Below are positions 24,539 to 35,978 of a stretch of DNA of 64,000 nucleotides, piece after piece. The DNA is from Nelumbo lutea. Taxonomy: Eukaryota; Streptophyta; Magnoliopsida; Proteales; Nelumbonaceae. The notes beneath the pieces were generated by a model. The model did not search any database. It worked only from the letters and a program-made list of their open reading frames with translations, and was not told the DNA's origin. Each line of letters opens with the position of its first letter. Within the stretch, counting starts at the first letter, position 1. The stretch is from positions 51,387,759 to 51,451,758 of the forward strand of contig JAKGHH010000003.1 in assembly GCA_022828595.1 (NCBI GenBank). Reading direction: 5' to 3'. The position numbers and the translations under genes are program-made.

Positions 24539-24845
24539 AATCTTTTTTGATTATTTTCTTTTTGTCTGGTTGAAACTTCTCTAATCTGGGTCTGGGAGGG
24601 TTAGAACGCATACTTTCGACCCAACCTACTATTTTCCCAATTAATTGGTCATTAACCCGTTAAACTAGGTGATTGAACTATTGACTTGTTCAACCCAAAT
24701 AACAAATTTGAAGTCAAATTTTTATTATTATTATTTTTTTGAAATATCATGAATTGATTTATTTGAACTGAATGATTGAACCATTAACCCAAAAACCAGT
24801 AGTCTAAGCGGTTCTGCTTCTAAGTTTATATTAATGGGAGAGAGG

Positions 24846-25060
24846 CACTACAAGAAAAACCGGCTAAACTGGCGGTATTAAACCGGCAGTCATAATTAAA
24901 AACAGCGGCATAGATACACCAATGGTGGAGATTTTAGCATAACTGCCATCAGTGGTTCAAACCATGAAATAATATAAAAAAGGGCGACGTTTTAGTAAAT
25001 GAAGCGGGCGGTTTTGCATTACCGGCCGGTCATAAATTACTCTTGGACCAACTGACTAAA
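24846..25060 (+). mobile_element. CACTA (En/Spm) transposon terminus, truncated
   Basis: It begins CACTACAAGAAAAACCGGC, the hallmark CACTA terminal repeat, followed by ACCGGCAGT / GGCGGT-type subterminal motifs. The matching TTTTCTTGTAGTG end was not found, so only one end survives. Copia sequence follows directly. Confidence 0.75.
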
Positions 25061-26373
25061 AATTTCCCTCCAAAACATTGTTCTGCCGTAAGACACCTAC
25101 CACTGTTGAGTGGATTATAGACAATGGTGCTTTGGACCACATGGTGTCCACTGAAACCTTTTTTACAAAATCTTGCTCCTTGAACTAATACAGTTACCAA
25201 ATGGGGGAATGGGGGAGATCACTCATGTCTCTCTTCAATGTTCTTTACAAAATAACCCTAGCATTTTTATCAAAAAGGTTTTGCATGCTCCCAAGTTCCA
25301 TTGCAATTTATTATCAGTAAACGGATTAACAAAACATTTGAATTGCATTGTTCTCTTCTCTTTTTCCCTTTTGTATCATCCAATACCTTGTCTCTTAGAC
25401 TGTGATTGGGACGAGTCATCTCGAAGGAAGTTCTATCGTCACAACACTTCTAGTTTTGCTTTAGCTACTCTTTCTTTCATGGTTTTTAAAATCAATCCGT
25501 AGATCGAATCGGTCAGGGGTCCGGTTATTGGGTTGAATTATTCAATCATTTGAACCGAACACTCGGACCATTCTAACAAAAAAATAAAAAAAAATGATCA
25601 AAACCGTTCGAACAATTAATGACCCGATTCAACGGTTCTTTGACCAAAATCAACAGTTTTAAGAGAAAATCCAATTTTTGAAAAAAACGGAACTGATTCC
25701 CAGTTTTTCTGGTCCAATCCTATTTCGAAAACCATGCTTTCTTCTATCAGTTTGGAGATTTGGCATAGGCCGTGTTGGCCATGCTTCAAATAAAAGGCAC
25801 TCTCTCGTTTTGGTGTCTTTGCTCCAGTTCAAGACTACTACGTTCGTAGACTTATTCCTTTTTTTCTCAATCAGATTCGTGTAGATAGCAGCACCCAACC
25901 AACACCAATCATAATTGAACTCAACCCACAATCTGAGCCCATCCCTATGGCTATGACTAAACCTTCTTGTCCCTGTTGCTTGTGGCACCCTTAATATTCT
26001 TTGAGAATATAACTATTAGCTTGCACCCTTTTTGGCTCATCCCATCACTACACCACAATCTTACCTTCATGCTAATTCTACCCTTGTTGAGCCGATTTCC
26101 TTTTCAGAGGTACTTCGTGACTTAGATTGGAGGCGTGCCATAGCTGATGAGATAGATGCACTTGATCATAATAAGACATGTGCTATTGTTGATCTACCTC
26201 TTGAAAATCAAGCTATTGGCTCTAAATGGGTGTAAAACATAAAACTCAAAAACCAATAACTTAATCAACAATATAAAGTTTATCGTTTAGATTATCATGA
26301 TTGCACTGGTAACTTAACTTGTCACCATGAGATGTTTTCTAGCGGTAGATAGAGAAAAACATTGGGATTTTTA

Positions 26374-26939
26374 TAGAAATGACAATTTCTATCCTGCCTA
26401 GTGGATACTTGCCCCTACCCACCCGAATATGGCAATTTTTTCCTAAGGGATAGATTTTCGGGTGGGAACAGGTTGTGGAATTCTATAACTCATAGGGTTA
26501 TGGGTAGGGTACGATATTAGGTTAATCCCAACTCTTTCCAACTTGTATATTATTGGAAGTCATATGAACTTTATTTATTATGTGTTGAATTAATAATATT
26601 TAAGTTTGAATTTTATGTGAAGGACAATTGATAGTTTATCTGTTTTTACATGTCTTAAATAATTGGAAGTCTTGTTATTTCTTTACATTATTTACTTATT
26701 TATTCTTATATAAAATAAGAAATAATTGAAAATTAGATGCGGGTTTTAAGCCGAACCCACCCTACCCTTGAATGTAAGAATGGTAGGGTTTTAAATTTTC
26801 ACGTGCAGGGAGGGTTTGGAATCTCAAAATCCAACGCACTATAGGTTTTGGCATGGGTACAAATTGGAAAGTTCAGGGAGGTGGGTAAGATCTAGAATTT
26901 ATAAAACCCTCCCTAAACCTATCCCCATTGTCATCCCTA
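26374..26939. mobile_element. hAT-type MITE (TAGRRATGACAA family) inside Copia
   Basis: The left end TAGAAATGACAATTTCTATC and the inverted right end TAGGGATGACAATGGGGATAG match well. The flanks GATTTTTA and GATTTGCA match at 6 of 8. It interrupts the Copia reverse transcriptase between its two recognisable parts. Confidence 0.7.
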
Positions 26940-27944
26940 GATTTGCATTAGCTTGACGTAAACAATGATATCCTTTACACAGATCTCCATGAAGGGGCCT
27001 ATATGTAGATTCCTCTTGGTTTTCCTAAGGAGGATGACCGTCGCATTTGCAAATTACTTAAATACCCATATTGCCTTAAATAGGCCTTTCACATGTGGTT
27101 TGAAAAGTTTGCCACTGAACTTACCTCCTTTGGCTTCAAGCAATCAATGGCCCACTAATCCTTGTTTACAATTGTCCAAGGTGATTCATTGCTTACCGTG
27201 CTTGTTTATTGTTGATGATCTCATTATCATAGGGAATGACTCTACCAAGACTGATTCTCTCAAGCATTATCTAATGCTCAATTTGGAAAGAGTACAAATG
27301 CAAACATGTATAGGGTAAATACATATAAAATACAAGATTTTGCACTCTACGTATTTGCATTTGTACTCCTTCCAAACTCAGCCTAAATTATTGTTTTTAC
27401 ATCAAAGACTAGGGCTTGCTGACCTTTTTTCTAGGAATTAAAGTGAAACACTCCTCCCCCGACATATTTTCTCAGTAAGCATAAACTCATTATGGAGATT
27501 TTAGCTGAAATAGGAATGACTAAATATTGCAATCCAATCTCTTGCCCACATTTTTGTGGATAGTTCTACTCCACCCATTACCGATCCAACACGTTACAAG
27601 AGATTGGTAGGGTGCACACTTGTTTATCTCGCAGTTACAAGGCCTTATCTCAACTTTTTTGTACATTGTGTTAGTTAATTCATGCCCAAGCCACATGGAT
27701 AATACTTTGGTACTTCCATACGTGTTGTCCGATTCTTAAAAACAATACCACACATCATGGCATCTTCTTATCAGCTTCGAATGACTTTATCCTTTGTGGG
27801 TTTTGTGATTTTGATTGGGCCTCTGCCCCCCTTAACTTGAAAGTCCATGACTGGTTATGTTACAATATTAGGCAACGTATTCTCCCATTTTTGTGGAAAA
27901 CAAAGAAGCAACCACAATACCTGAATTGTTATGATTAAAATGGG

Positions 27945-28085
27945 TCATTGTTCATCCTTGTATTCATCTCATATGTTTAATGTAGTTGCATTGTAACAAT
28001 AAGATTGCATTATATATCATTGCTAATCCTATTTTTCATGAAAGGACAAAACACATTGATAGGGGTGGCCACGAGCCGAGCTCGA

Positions 28086-28116
<31 letters not shown>

Positions 28117-30065
28117 TAAAAATAATATATAATAAAGATATTATAATTCTTAATTTTTTAAATATCAAATAAAAAATATTTATATATATATAATTTTTTA
28201 TTTTTATAAAATATTTTTCTCAAATCGTGCTCAAGCCAAACCAAGCTCGAGCTTACGAGTTTTTGACTCAAATCAAGCTCTAGCCTTGTCCTACCTTGGC
28301 GATCCGAGCTCGAGCCTCGTACTATTCGGTTTGTCTCGGCTCGAATCCACCCCTACACATTGACACCGAATGTCATTTTGTTTGCAAACGCATACCTTGA
28401 CTAGAGATTGAGACTTTTCGTCTTCTAAGTGCTTCTCAACCTGCAGATCTCCTAATGAAAGCTCTTAGTGCTGACAAGTTTAGTGATCTATCATCATGTC
28501 TTCTTATACTTCAACTTGAGGGGAGGGTTAAGAGCATAATATCAAAATGTTTTATGAGAATACTTCAATTTATGAACTAATTGTGGATGGAGAAGGCACA
28601 AAGCTTATGAATCTCCAAGCAATGACAGATAATTTCGAAGATGGGTGGAGAATTGTTAACACACGGAGAAGCCAAAACAACATTAAACATCATCATAGAA
28701 ACAATGGTTTGATGACCCTTATATTCATCTCACATGTTTAATGTAGTTGCTTTGTAAAATAAGATTGCATTACATATCATTGCTAATCCTATTTTTCACA
28801 CGAGTCGAGCTCGGATATGTATATATATAATAAAAAGTATAGAAAATAATAAAATAATATATATATATATATATATAAGAAAGATATTATAGTTATTAAT
28901 TTTTTAAATATCAAATAAAAAATATTTATATATATAATTTTTTATTTTTATAAAATATTTTTCTCAAATCGAGCTCAAGCCGAACCAAGCTCAAGCTTAC
29001 GAGTTTTTGACTCGAATCAAGCTCAAGCTCGAGCTCGAGCCTTGTACTACCTTGGCAATCCGAGCTCGAGCCTCGTACTATTTGGTTTGTTTCGGCTCGA
29101 ATCCACCCCTACACATTGACACCAAATGTCATTTCGTTTGCAAACGCATACCTTGACTAGAGATTGAGACTTTTCGTCTTCTAAGTGCTTCTCAACCTGC
29201 AGATCTCCTAATGAAAGCTCTTAGTGTTGATAAGTTTAGTGATCTATCATCATGTCTTCTTATACTTCAACTTGAGGGGAGGGTTAAGAGCATAATATCA
29301 AAGTTTTATGAGAATATCTTCAATTTATGCATTAATTGTGGATGGAGAAGGCACAAAGCTTATGGATCTCCAAGCAATGATAGATAATTTCGAAGATGGG
29401 TGGAGAATTGTTAATAGACGGAGAATCCAAAACAACAATAAACATCATCATAGAAACAATGGTTTGATCACCCTTATATTCATCTCACATGTTTATTGTA
29501 GTTGCTTTGTAAAATAAGATTGCATTACATATCATTGCTAATCCTATTTTTCACACGATCCGAGCTTGAATATGTCAAGCCGAACCAAGCTCAAGCTTAC
29601 GAGTTTTTGACTCGAATCGAGCTCAAGCTCGAGCTCGAGCCTTGTACTACCTTGGCAATCCGAGATCGAGCCTCGTACTATTTGGTTTGTCTCGGCTCGA
29701 ATCCACCCCTACACATTGACACCAAATGTCATTTCATTTGCAAATGCATACCTTGACTAGAGATTGAGACTTCATCTTCTAAGTGCTTCTCAACCTGCTG
29801 ATCTCCTAATGAAAGCTTTTAGTGTTGATAAGTTTAGTGATCTATCATCATGTCTTCTTATACTTCAACTTGAGGGGAGGGTTAAGAGCATAATATCAAA
29901 GTTTTATGAGAATGTCTTCAATTTATGCACTAATTGTGGATGGAGAAGGCACAAAGCTTATGAATCTCTAAGCAATGACATATAATTTCGAAGATAGGCG
30001 GAGAATTGTTAACAGACGGAGAAGCCAAAATAACATTAAACATCATCATAGAAACAATGTTTGAT
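27945..30065 (+). repeat. Three-fold tandem repeat of Copia 3' end plus MITE
   Basis: Units begin near 27950, 28705 and 29462 at ATTCATCTCA-type text and run about 760, 755 and 600 bp. Each holds MITE remains, Copia 3' coding text (CTCAACCTGC then CTCCTAATGAAAGCT), the polypurine GAGGGGAGGG and an LTR-like tail. Units 2 and 3 share a deletion at the MITE left end (TTTTTCACACGA) and therefore descend from each other. Unit 3 has lost the AT-rich MITE core. Confidence 0.85.
28060..28355. mobile_element. hAT-type MITE (TAGGGGTGGCCACGAGC family) inside Copia
   Basis: It starts TAGGGGTGGCCACGAGCC and ends GGCTCGAATCCACCCCTA. A perfect 8-bp duplication CACATTGA flanks it. It splits the Copia text ACACATTGACACC. 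The centre is a (TA)n tract at 28086-28112. Truncated relatives lie in the next two tandem units. Confidence 0.9.
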
Positions 30066-31262
30066 GATTAATGACTGAGTTAAGGATAGGATGTGGATGA
30101 ACAAGAAAAATGATTGGGCCAAAGAAAAGTTTCAAAGAATAAACTGAGCTCGAGAGTTCAAGAAGTAATCCACATGGGCTACACTCATCAATGCATGCCA
30201 TGCAATCATTGAACCTATAGGGAAAATTCTAAATAAAATGAAATGGGTGCCCAAGATGGGTCCATCAGATGTATCATTAGCAATGAGTGAACTTCAGCAA
30301 GAAACAATGAGGTATCATTGCTAAATAAAATTCTAAATAACATTTAAAGCTATAAGTGAAGATGTATAAGGGGAGACCCTGTCTCCATAAGCATGTTTTG
30401 GATCCCATTAAAAGTCATAAACCTATCGTATGCTTTCTTATGGAGACTTTTGTCAACTCTGACCAATCTAAGAAAATTGTTAAGTCTTTTCCTTTTGATG
30501 ATTTTATGATTGTTAATTCTGTTGGATTCTCAGGAGGGTTTTAGATTTTATGGGACAAAAATGTTAGTAACCTCCAAGTTATTTTGTCTAATGATAGAAT
30601 GGTTTATGTTTGCATTTATGGAATTTCTTCAAAAAATTCATGGTTTTGTACTTTTGTTTATGTGCCTCCCAACAAGATTTAACAATGCCTTGTTTGGCCT
30701 TGGATTGGTGACATTGCTGAAAATACAAGTGGTGCATGGTGCGTAATGAGAGATTTTAACTCTTATAGATGCGTAGAAAATAAAAATGGGCGAGTAGAAG
30801 TTAAACCAAGCCAAACATGTGATTTTAATAACCTAGCTTATTGCAAATTGCAACCTCATTGAAATAGAAATGAATGGCCCACAATTCACATGGAAAAACA
30901 AGACTACTTGGGAGATGCTGGATCTAGTTAATGAAGAGTGGGTGGGTATGCTTCCTAATGCTAGTTTACATAATCTACCCTTCCTCTCTTCTAATCATTC
31001 CCCATAAATTCTTTATATAGACTTCACCACTATTGGGAGTCTCAAACCTAAAGCAATGTGTTGCTTTGAATTATGTGTAAATTAGATCATTAGTCAAGTT
31101 TGGAGTCTTGATAGCAGTGACTCTAGGGTGATTTAGTTCATCAAGAAGAGAAATTTGCTAGTTCAAAAGATTAGAGAATGGCATAAAACCCAGTTTAGGG
31201 ATATTTTCAAGAGGAAACAAAATATTTTAACTAGATTGGAGAATGTTCAAAATCAAATTTAA

Positions 31263-31432
31263 TACGAATTACAATGGGGCGGGGCGGGACTGGGTTTTGC
31301 CTGCCTTATACTCGACCTCAAATTCAAATTCCCTGCCTTGAACCCTGACGGGGCTAAAAATCCTAACCCCATCCCATCTCCACAGGGAATGGGGATCCTT
31401 GACTTTTCCCCGCCCCGTCCCGATCATTCTTA
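31263..31432. mobile_element. GC-rich hAT-like MITE remnant
   Basis: The left end TACGAATTACAATGGGGCGG and the inverted right end TAAGAATGATCGGGACGGGG are similar. It has CCCCATCCC-type text and no clear target duplication. The parallel piece in copy 2 is at 36558-36728. Confidence 0.5.
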
Positions 31433-32016
31433 CTTGTATACTTATTAATTAGTTTTTTAATTTTTTTGATACCTTGCTATAACTATTTTATATTATATAA
31501 TACTAGTGGGGACCCATGCGATGCACGTGATTTATTAAGTGAAAGCTAAATAATAAAAATGGTCATTTACTAAAATACCCCTTATAGTTTCATGGATTTA
31601 CTAAAATCTACCCTATAGTTAGCATTTTACTAAAACACCACTTATAATTTGTAATTGATTTAATTAATCTTTCATTAGATGACAATGGAAAATGATAGTG
31701 TTGACCCTAATGTTCATTTAAATAAATTTAATAAAATAAAAAATAAAAAAATACCATTTTTTCCCTTAATAAGACATAGGCAACCGCTCTATTGGTTATA
31801 TTTGGTCAATTTTGTTTTTTGTACAAAAAAAGTGTTAATGGTATTTTTGGAAAAAAAAATGGGCCTAATGGCAAAACAAACAAACAATCCTTAATGAAAG
31901 GTTGATTAAGTAAATAAGTTATAAAATATATGGGATGTTTTAGTGAAATGAAAACTATAATGTAGGTTTAAGTAAATATGTAAAACTATAAGGTGTGTTA
32001 TAGTAAATGATCCTAA

Positions 32017-32338
32017 GGCTGCATTTGGAATCAGTGTGAAACGTCATCAGTGTATAAGTGACCGTTGTTTTTTCTTTTAAATTGATGGATGGAAGAGTGT
32101 AAAGTTTTACATCGATAAAATCAATGTAGTTTTTACATCGATTATTGGTGTAAAACTTTAGAGGTGATGAGGTTTATATCTATTATCGATGTAAAACTAC
32201 ACTCCATCCAAACACACACAAAACTGAACTGGAGTGTAGTTTTACGTCAATAATAATCACACCCTCTTTCCAAATGCATATAAAACCAAACTGGAGGTTT
32301 ACATCAGTTCTTAATTTACATCGCATCCAAATGTAGCC
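32017..32338. mobile_element. Tourist-like (PIF/Harbinger) MITE, copy 1
   Basis: Ends GGCTGCATTTGGAATC and its inverted form CATCCAAATGTAGCC, with a perfect 3-bp TAA duplication at 32014-32016 and 32339-32341. The interior is self-complementary (GTAAAACTACACTCCA / TGGAGTGTAGTTTTAC). Confidence 0.88.
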
Positions 32339-32341
32339 TAA

Positions 32342-33345
32342 TAGAAACACATAAGAGCATACAATTGTTTTATATTTTCAACTTTTTAAATAATTAATAA
32401 TTATTCATATTTTATATACTACTTTTAATATTTTTTTTATAATACAAAAATAACAATAATTAATTTCAATTAGGTTTATTCATCAAACTGATGAAACCGA
32501 TCAACTCGACTTGAGTTGGTCGGTTTTCTAGTATTTTAGGTCTGTTTTGGTTAAAAAATTTCCCAATTCAACCAAGTTGGATCAGTTTCACTTTGGCCAT
32601 TTGTAAACAAACCAAAATTGAACGACCTAACCATGGTTATATATTAATATTTGTATTTTAGATATAATTTTTAATATGGAAAATTGAGAAATTTCCCATA
32701 TTTCTTAGTCTAAAATGTTTTATATCATAAATCTAATTTTTTAATAGTTGCACTATAATTTTTAAAATTAAATTAACTTTTAAATCTTTTTAACCAACTG
32801 ACCAAACCAAAAAATTGACCTAAACCGGTACAACTTAAGTGGGTCGGTTTTCACAAAAGGTCATTCGATTTCAGTTGACCAACTCCCCAACTTGACCAGG
32901 TCAATTTGGTTGGTCAAATAGCCTATGACCGAACCTGACCAATTCATGAACACTCATGATTTCAGCTAAATTAATAGTCTCATCTCTAATAAATAACAAT
33001 AGTTTAATCTCCAATAATTATTGAAAACTTATAGTGAAAATACACAATTATTGAAAATATATTGATAATGAAAAAATACAATTAGTACTAAAAATATATT
33101 AACTTAGTCAATAAATAGTATAATCTCAAATAATAGTTTAATCTTTAATAAATATTAATCATAAGTTATAACAAAAATACAATAAATACAATAAGTACAA
33201 TAAATAAAATTTAAAATTTCAATAATAGTAGTTTAATCTCCAATAATTATTAAAAATTTTCTGTTAATTAACAAAACAAAATAAATTTATACATAATCAT
33301 TGAAAATACATTTATGACAAAAATCAATAAATAATTATTGAAATA
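32342..33345. repeat. AT-rich ~1 kb repeat (also at 37647-38400 and inverted at 51537-52865)
   Basis: Contains GATGAAACCGATCAACTCG, then CAGTTTCACTTTGGCCATTT, then TCTCCAATAATTATT repeated with variations. LINE text resumes directly after it. The unassigned element has no coding capacity. Confidence 0.7.
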
Positions 33346-34926
33346 CAAGGAATTTTGGGACCAAATAAGACCTGAAATCATTGAATTTTCTAAGGATTTT
33401 TTTTCAAAATAAGAGACCACTAAAGCGCCTTTTATATGCCTTATTCCTAAAAACGAAAATAGTACTATAGTTATTGACTTTCGTCCAATCAGTCTCTGTA
33501 ATGTATTGTACAAAATTCTGTCTAAGATTCTAGCAAATAGACTCTGTACTGCCCTAGAAAAGTGTATTTCCCCTCATCAATCTGCCTTTATCCCAGGACG
33601 ACAAATGATAGATAACACTATGGTAGCCCATGACATGTTCCATTTTTTGAAACATCATAAACGAGACACAAACTTTGTGGCCATAAAACTTTACATGTTC
33701 AAAGCCTATGACCACCTAGAATGGCCTTTTCTTCTTGAGATTTTCAATGCTCTAGGTTTCAATCAGGATTTTTGTCAAATCATCTTTGAGTGAATATTTA
33801 CAATGTCCTATTCTATCCTAATTAATGGTTTCCCAGAAGGAAAAATCCTACCTACTAGAGGGATTAGGCAAGGAGATCCTTTATCTCCGTACCTTTTCAT
33901 TTTAGCTTAGGAATGTCTAACTAGGGTGATTTTAAAAGTTGAAATGGAAAACCAAATAAAAGGTATATAGCTGTCTAGACAAGCACCTACCATCTCCCAC
34001 CTTCTTTTTGCAGATGATATTTTATTGTTTCTTAGAAGTCATAGAGATGAGTTAGATAATTTAAAAAGTCTTCTCCAACAATTCCAAGAAGCTTCAAGAC
34101 AACTTATTAATCTAGAAAAATAAGGAATATATTTCAACAAAAATACTCACCCGAGGCACCAAAGAATGATTAAAAGACAACTTCAAATTAAAAATATTCC
34201 TGAAAACTCAAAATATCTTGGCCTCCCTTTCATCTGGGGTAGGAATAAACATTCTCAGCTTTCCTTTATATTTGATAACTTAAAAAGTAAACTCAACAAT
34301 TGGAAAACCTCTTCTATTAGTCAAGTAGGGAAAATAGTTCTTATCCAATCAGTTCTTCAAGTTATCCCTTCTCATGCTATGACAGTAGCCCAATTACCCC
34401 AAAAAACAATTAGTAATATTGATCAAATTATTAAAAATTTTTGATGGGGTAAATCTAAAACAAATCCTCATCCTTACCATTGGGGCCCTTGGCATAAACC
34501 GACTCTTCCCAAATCTTATGGTGGATTAGGCTTTCGACAAACCAAGCTAATGAGTATCACTTTTCCAAAATATTTGCTTGGAATTTTCTGAATGAACCTC
34601 AAAAATGGTTGGCTCAAATTTGGAAGTCTAAATATATTTACCTTGTAATAATTATTTTCCTTATTCCCTTCCTAGATCCAGTTCTTTCTTTTGGAAATCA
34701 GTTGCACTTAAACTTCAAGATTTATACCTTTTCTTTATTAAGTCAGCCCGTACCATCTCATCTTAGAAATTTAACCTTTGTTGACATAATTACCAACGAC
34801 CATTGGAATATTTCCTTGATTCAGAACAATTTTGATGCTAATCAAGTATCTGAAATTCTCAATACTCCTATTCTGCCTAATAATACAACGGTCTGGTGGA
34901 ATTGGATAAGATATTTCTCTGGGAAG

Positions 34927-35436
34927 TAGGGCTGTTCACGGGTTGGGTTGGGTCAATTTGCTACGGTTTTTCCAACTGGCCCGACCTGGTCGGGTTACCT
35001 GACATAGAAACCGAAACCGATCCAGTGTTAAGCAAAACCGACCTGGTCGATTTGAGTCGGGTTGGGTCATTTGGGTCGGTTTCGGTTCTAAGTTCATCCC
35101 GTGATAAAATCTTGCTAATTTTAAAAACAATCATAAATTGAACATCAATTCAGCCATCTCCTATGATAAAATTTAAATGAAAAGTTAATCACAAAAGTTG
35201 TTCATTAATCACTATTCACTAATCCAAAGTTTCTTGCAACCATTCAAAAACTAAGTGGCCTAATGGGCTTTGGAACTTCATGTTTGTACTAGGAACTAAG
35301 TCGGTTCGGTTCAGGTCGGTTTAGGAATTTGTACAACCCGAAACCGACCCGTATTGATGAAAACCCAGCCGACTCGGATTGGGTCGGTCTGGGTTGGTCG
35401 GTTTGGTTGGGTTGGGCCTTCTTATGAACAGCCCTA
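34927..35436 (+). mobile_element. hAT-type MITE (TAGGGCTGTTCA family), 510 bp
   Basis: TAGGGCTGTTCACGGG at the left and TGAACAGCCCTA at the right. A perfect 8-bp duplication CTGGGAAG lies at 34919-34926 and 35437-35444. It sits inside LINE copy A, whose reading resumes after it. Same family as 9677-10290. Confidence 0.95.
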
Positions 35437-35978
35437 CTGGGAAGTTCAAAATTCCATAGCTTATACAAATCTTCTTTAGGGTGGTATCCCTCACTTATCA
35501 AACCAAACAAATTCTTGTAACAAATGTATTTGACATCTGAATTGTCCCCCACAATATAAACTTTTGTTCTAGAGAATTATCAATAATTCCATTCCAGTTA
35601 AAGAGAAGATTTTCTCTGCTCAATAAGATGGATCATGTATTTTTTGCCAAATGGATGTTGAGATTGTTCATCATTTATTTCTAGAATGTCCCTTTTCGAA
35701 ATCGATTTTATTTGCTGCTCCTTGGAATGTTCAAAAACAATAGTATTTCAAATCATCGGGCCATTAGGAAAACCAATAGCAATTTTTAGATTTTTTTTTC
35801 TCAATTAAACGTAACACCTGATCCTCCTCTTCAGATATGCTTGCAAATTAAGGAAAATACTGATTGTATCATCTTTACCGATGCGGGAAGAATCAATCAA
35901 TTTTCATACTCTTATGGTGTTATATTAGTTGATATTCAATTGAATTGTCTACAAATTAAGGAAAATACAACGCATGCA

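Larger units (their letters stand above)
25061..28570 (+). mobile_element. Ty1/Copia retrotransposon, broken, with two hAT insertions
   Basis: Domains appear in order. The protease motif WIIDNGALDHM lies near 25110. A gag-pre-integrase-like HCNLLSVNGLTKHLN lies near 25300. The reverse-transcriptase start is at 26085-26235 (DLDWRRAIADEIDALDHNKT, ending GSKWV), with more at 26950-27310 including a Tyr-less LFIVDDLIIIG active-site stretch. An RNase H-like part lies at 27400-27960, and the 3' end (SASQPADLLMKAL) is near 28430. Integrase was not recognised. There are many stops and frameshifts. Insertions are at 26374-26939 and 28060-28355. Confidence 0.8.
30725..33098 (+). repeat. 2.4 kb direct duplication, copy 1
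   Basis: Starts TACAAGTGGTGCATGGTGCG and runs through LINE endonuclease text, a GC-rich hAT-like piece (31263-31432), a Tourist-like MITE and AT-rich repeat to about AGTACTAAAAAT near 33098. It is nearly collinear with 35979-38400, with small indels. Confidence 0.92.
30350..35970 (+). mobile_element. LINE ORF2 copy A with internal insertions
   Basis: The endonuclease (EEP) domain is at 30400-31000: KPIVCFLMETFVNSDQ, GFSGGF, and a GPQFTWKNKTTW-like C-terminal part. A linker reads to 31260. A composite insertion (31263-33345) follows. Reverse transcriptase is at 33355-34440: [42 protein letters not shown], and the catalytic HLLFADDILLF. The zinc-binding domain and the start of RNase H (IIFTDAGR) follow at 34441-35970, split by a hAT MITE at 34927. 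Stops and frameshifts show it is dead. Confidence 0.85.

Noticed and set aside
27945..30065. Regular repeats that could suggest a CRISPR-like or satellite array
   Set aside because: Units are about 600-760 bp and contain Copia and MITE sequence; this is tandem duplication in a plant genome.
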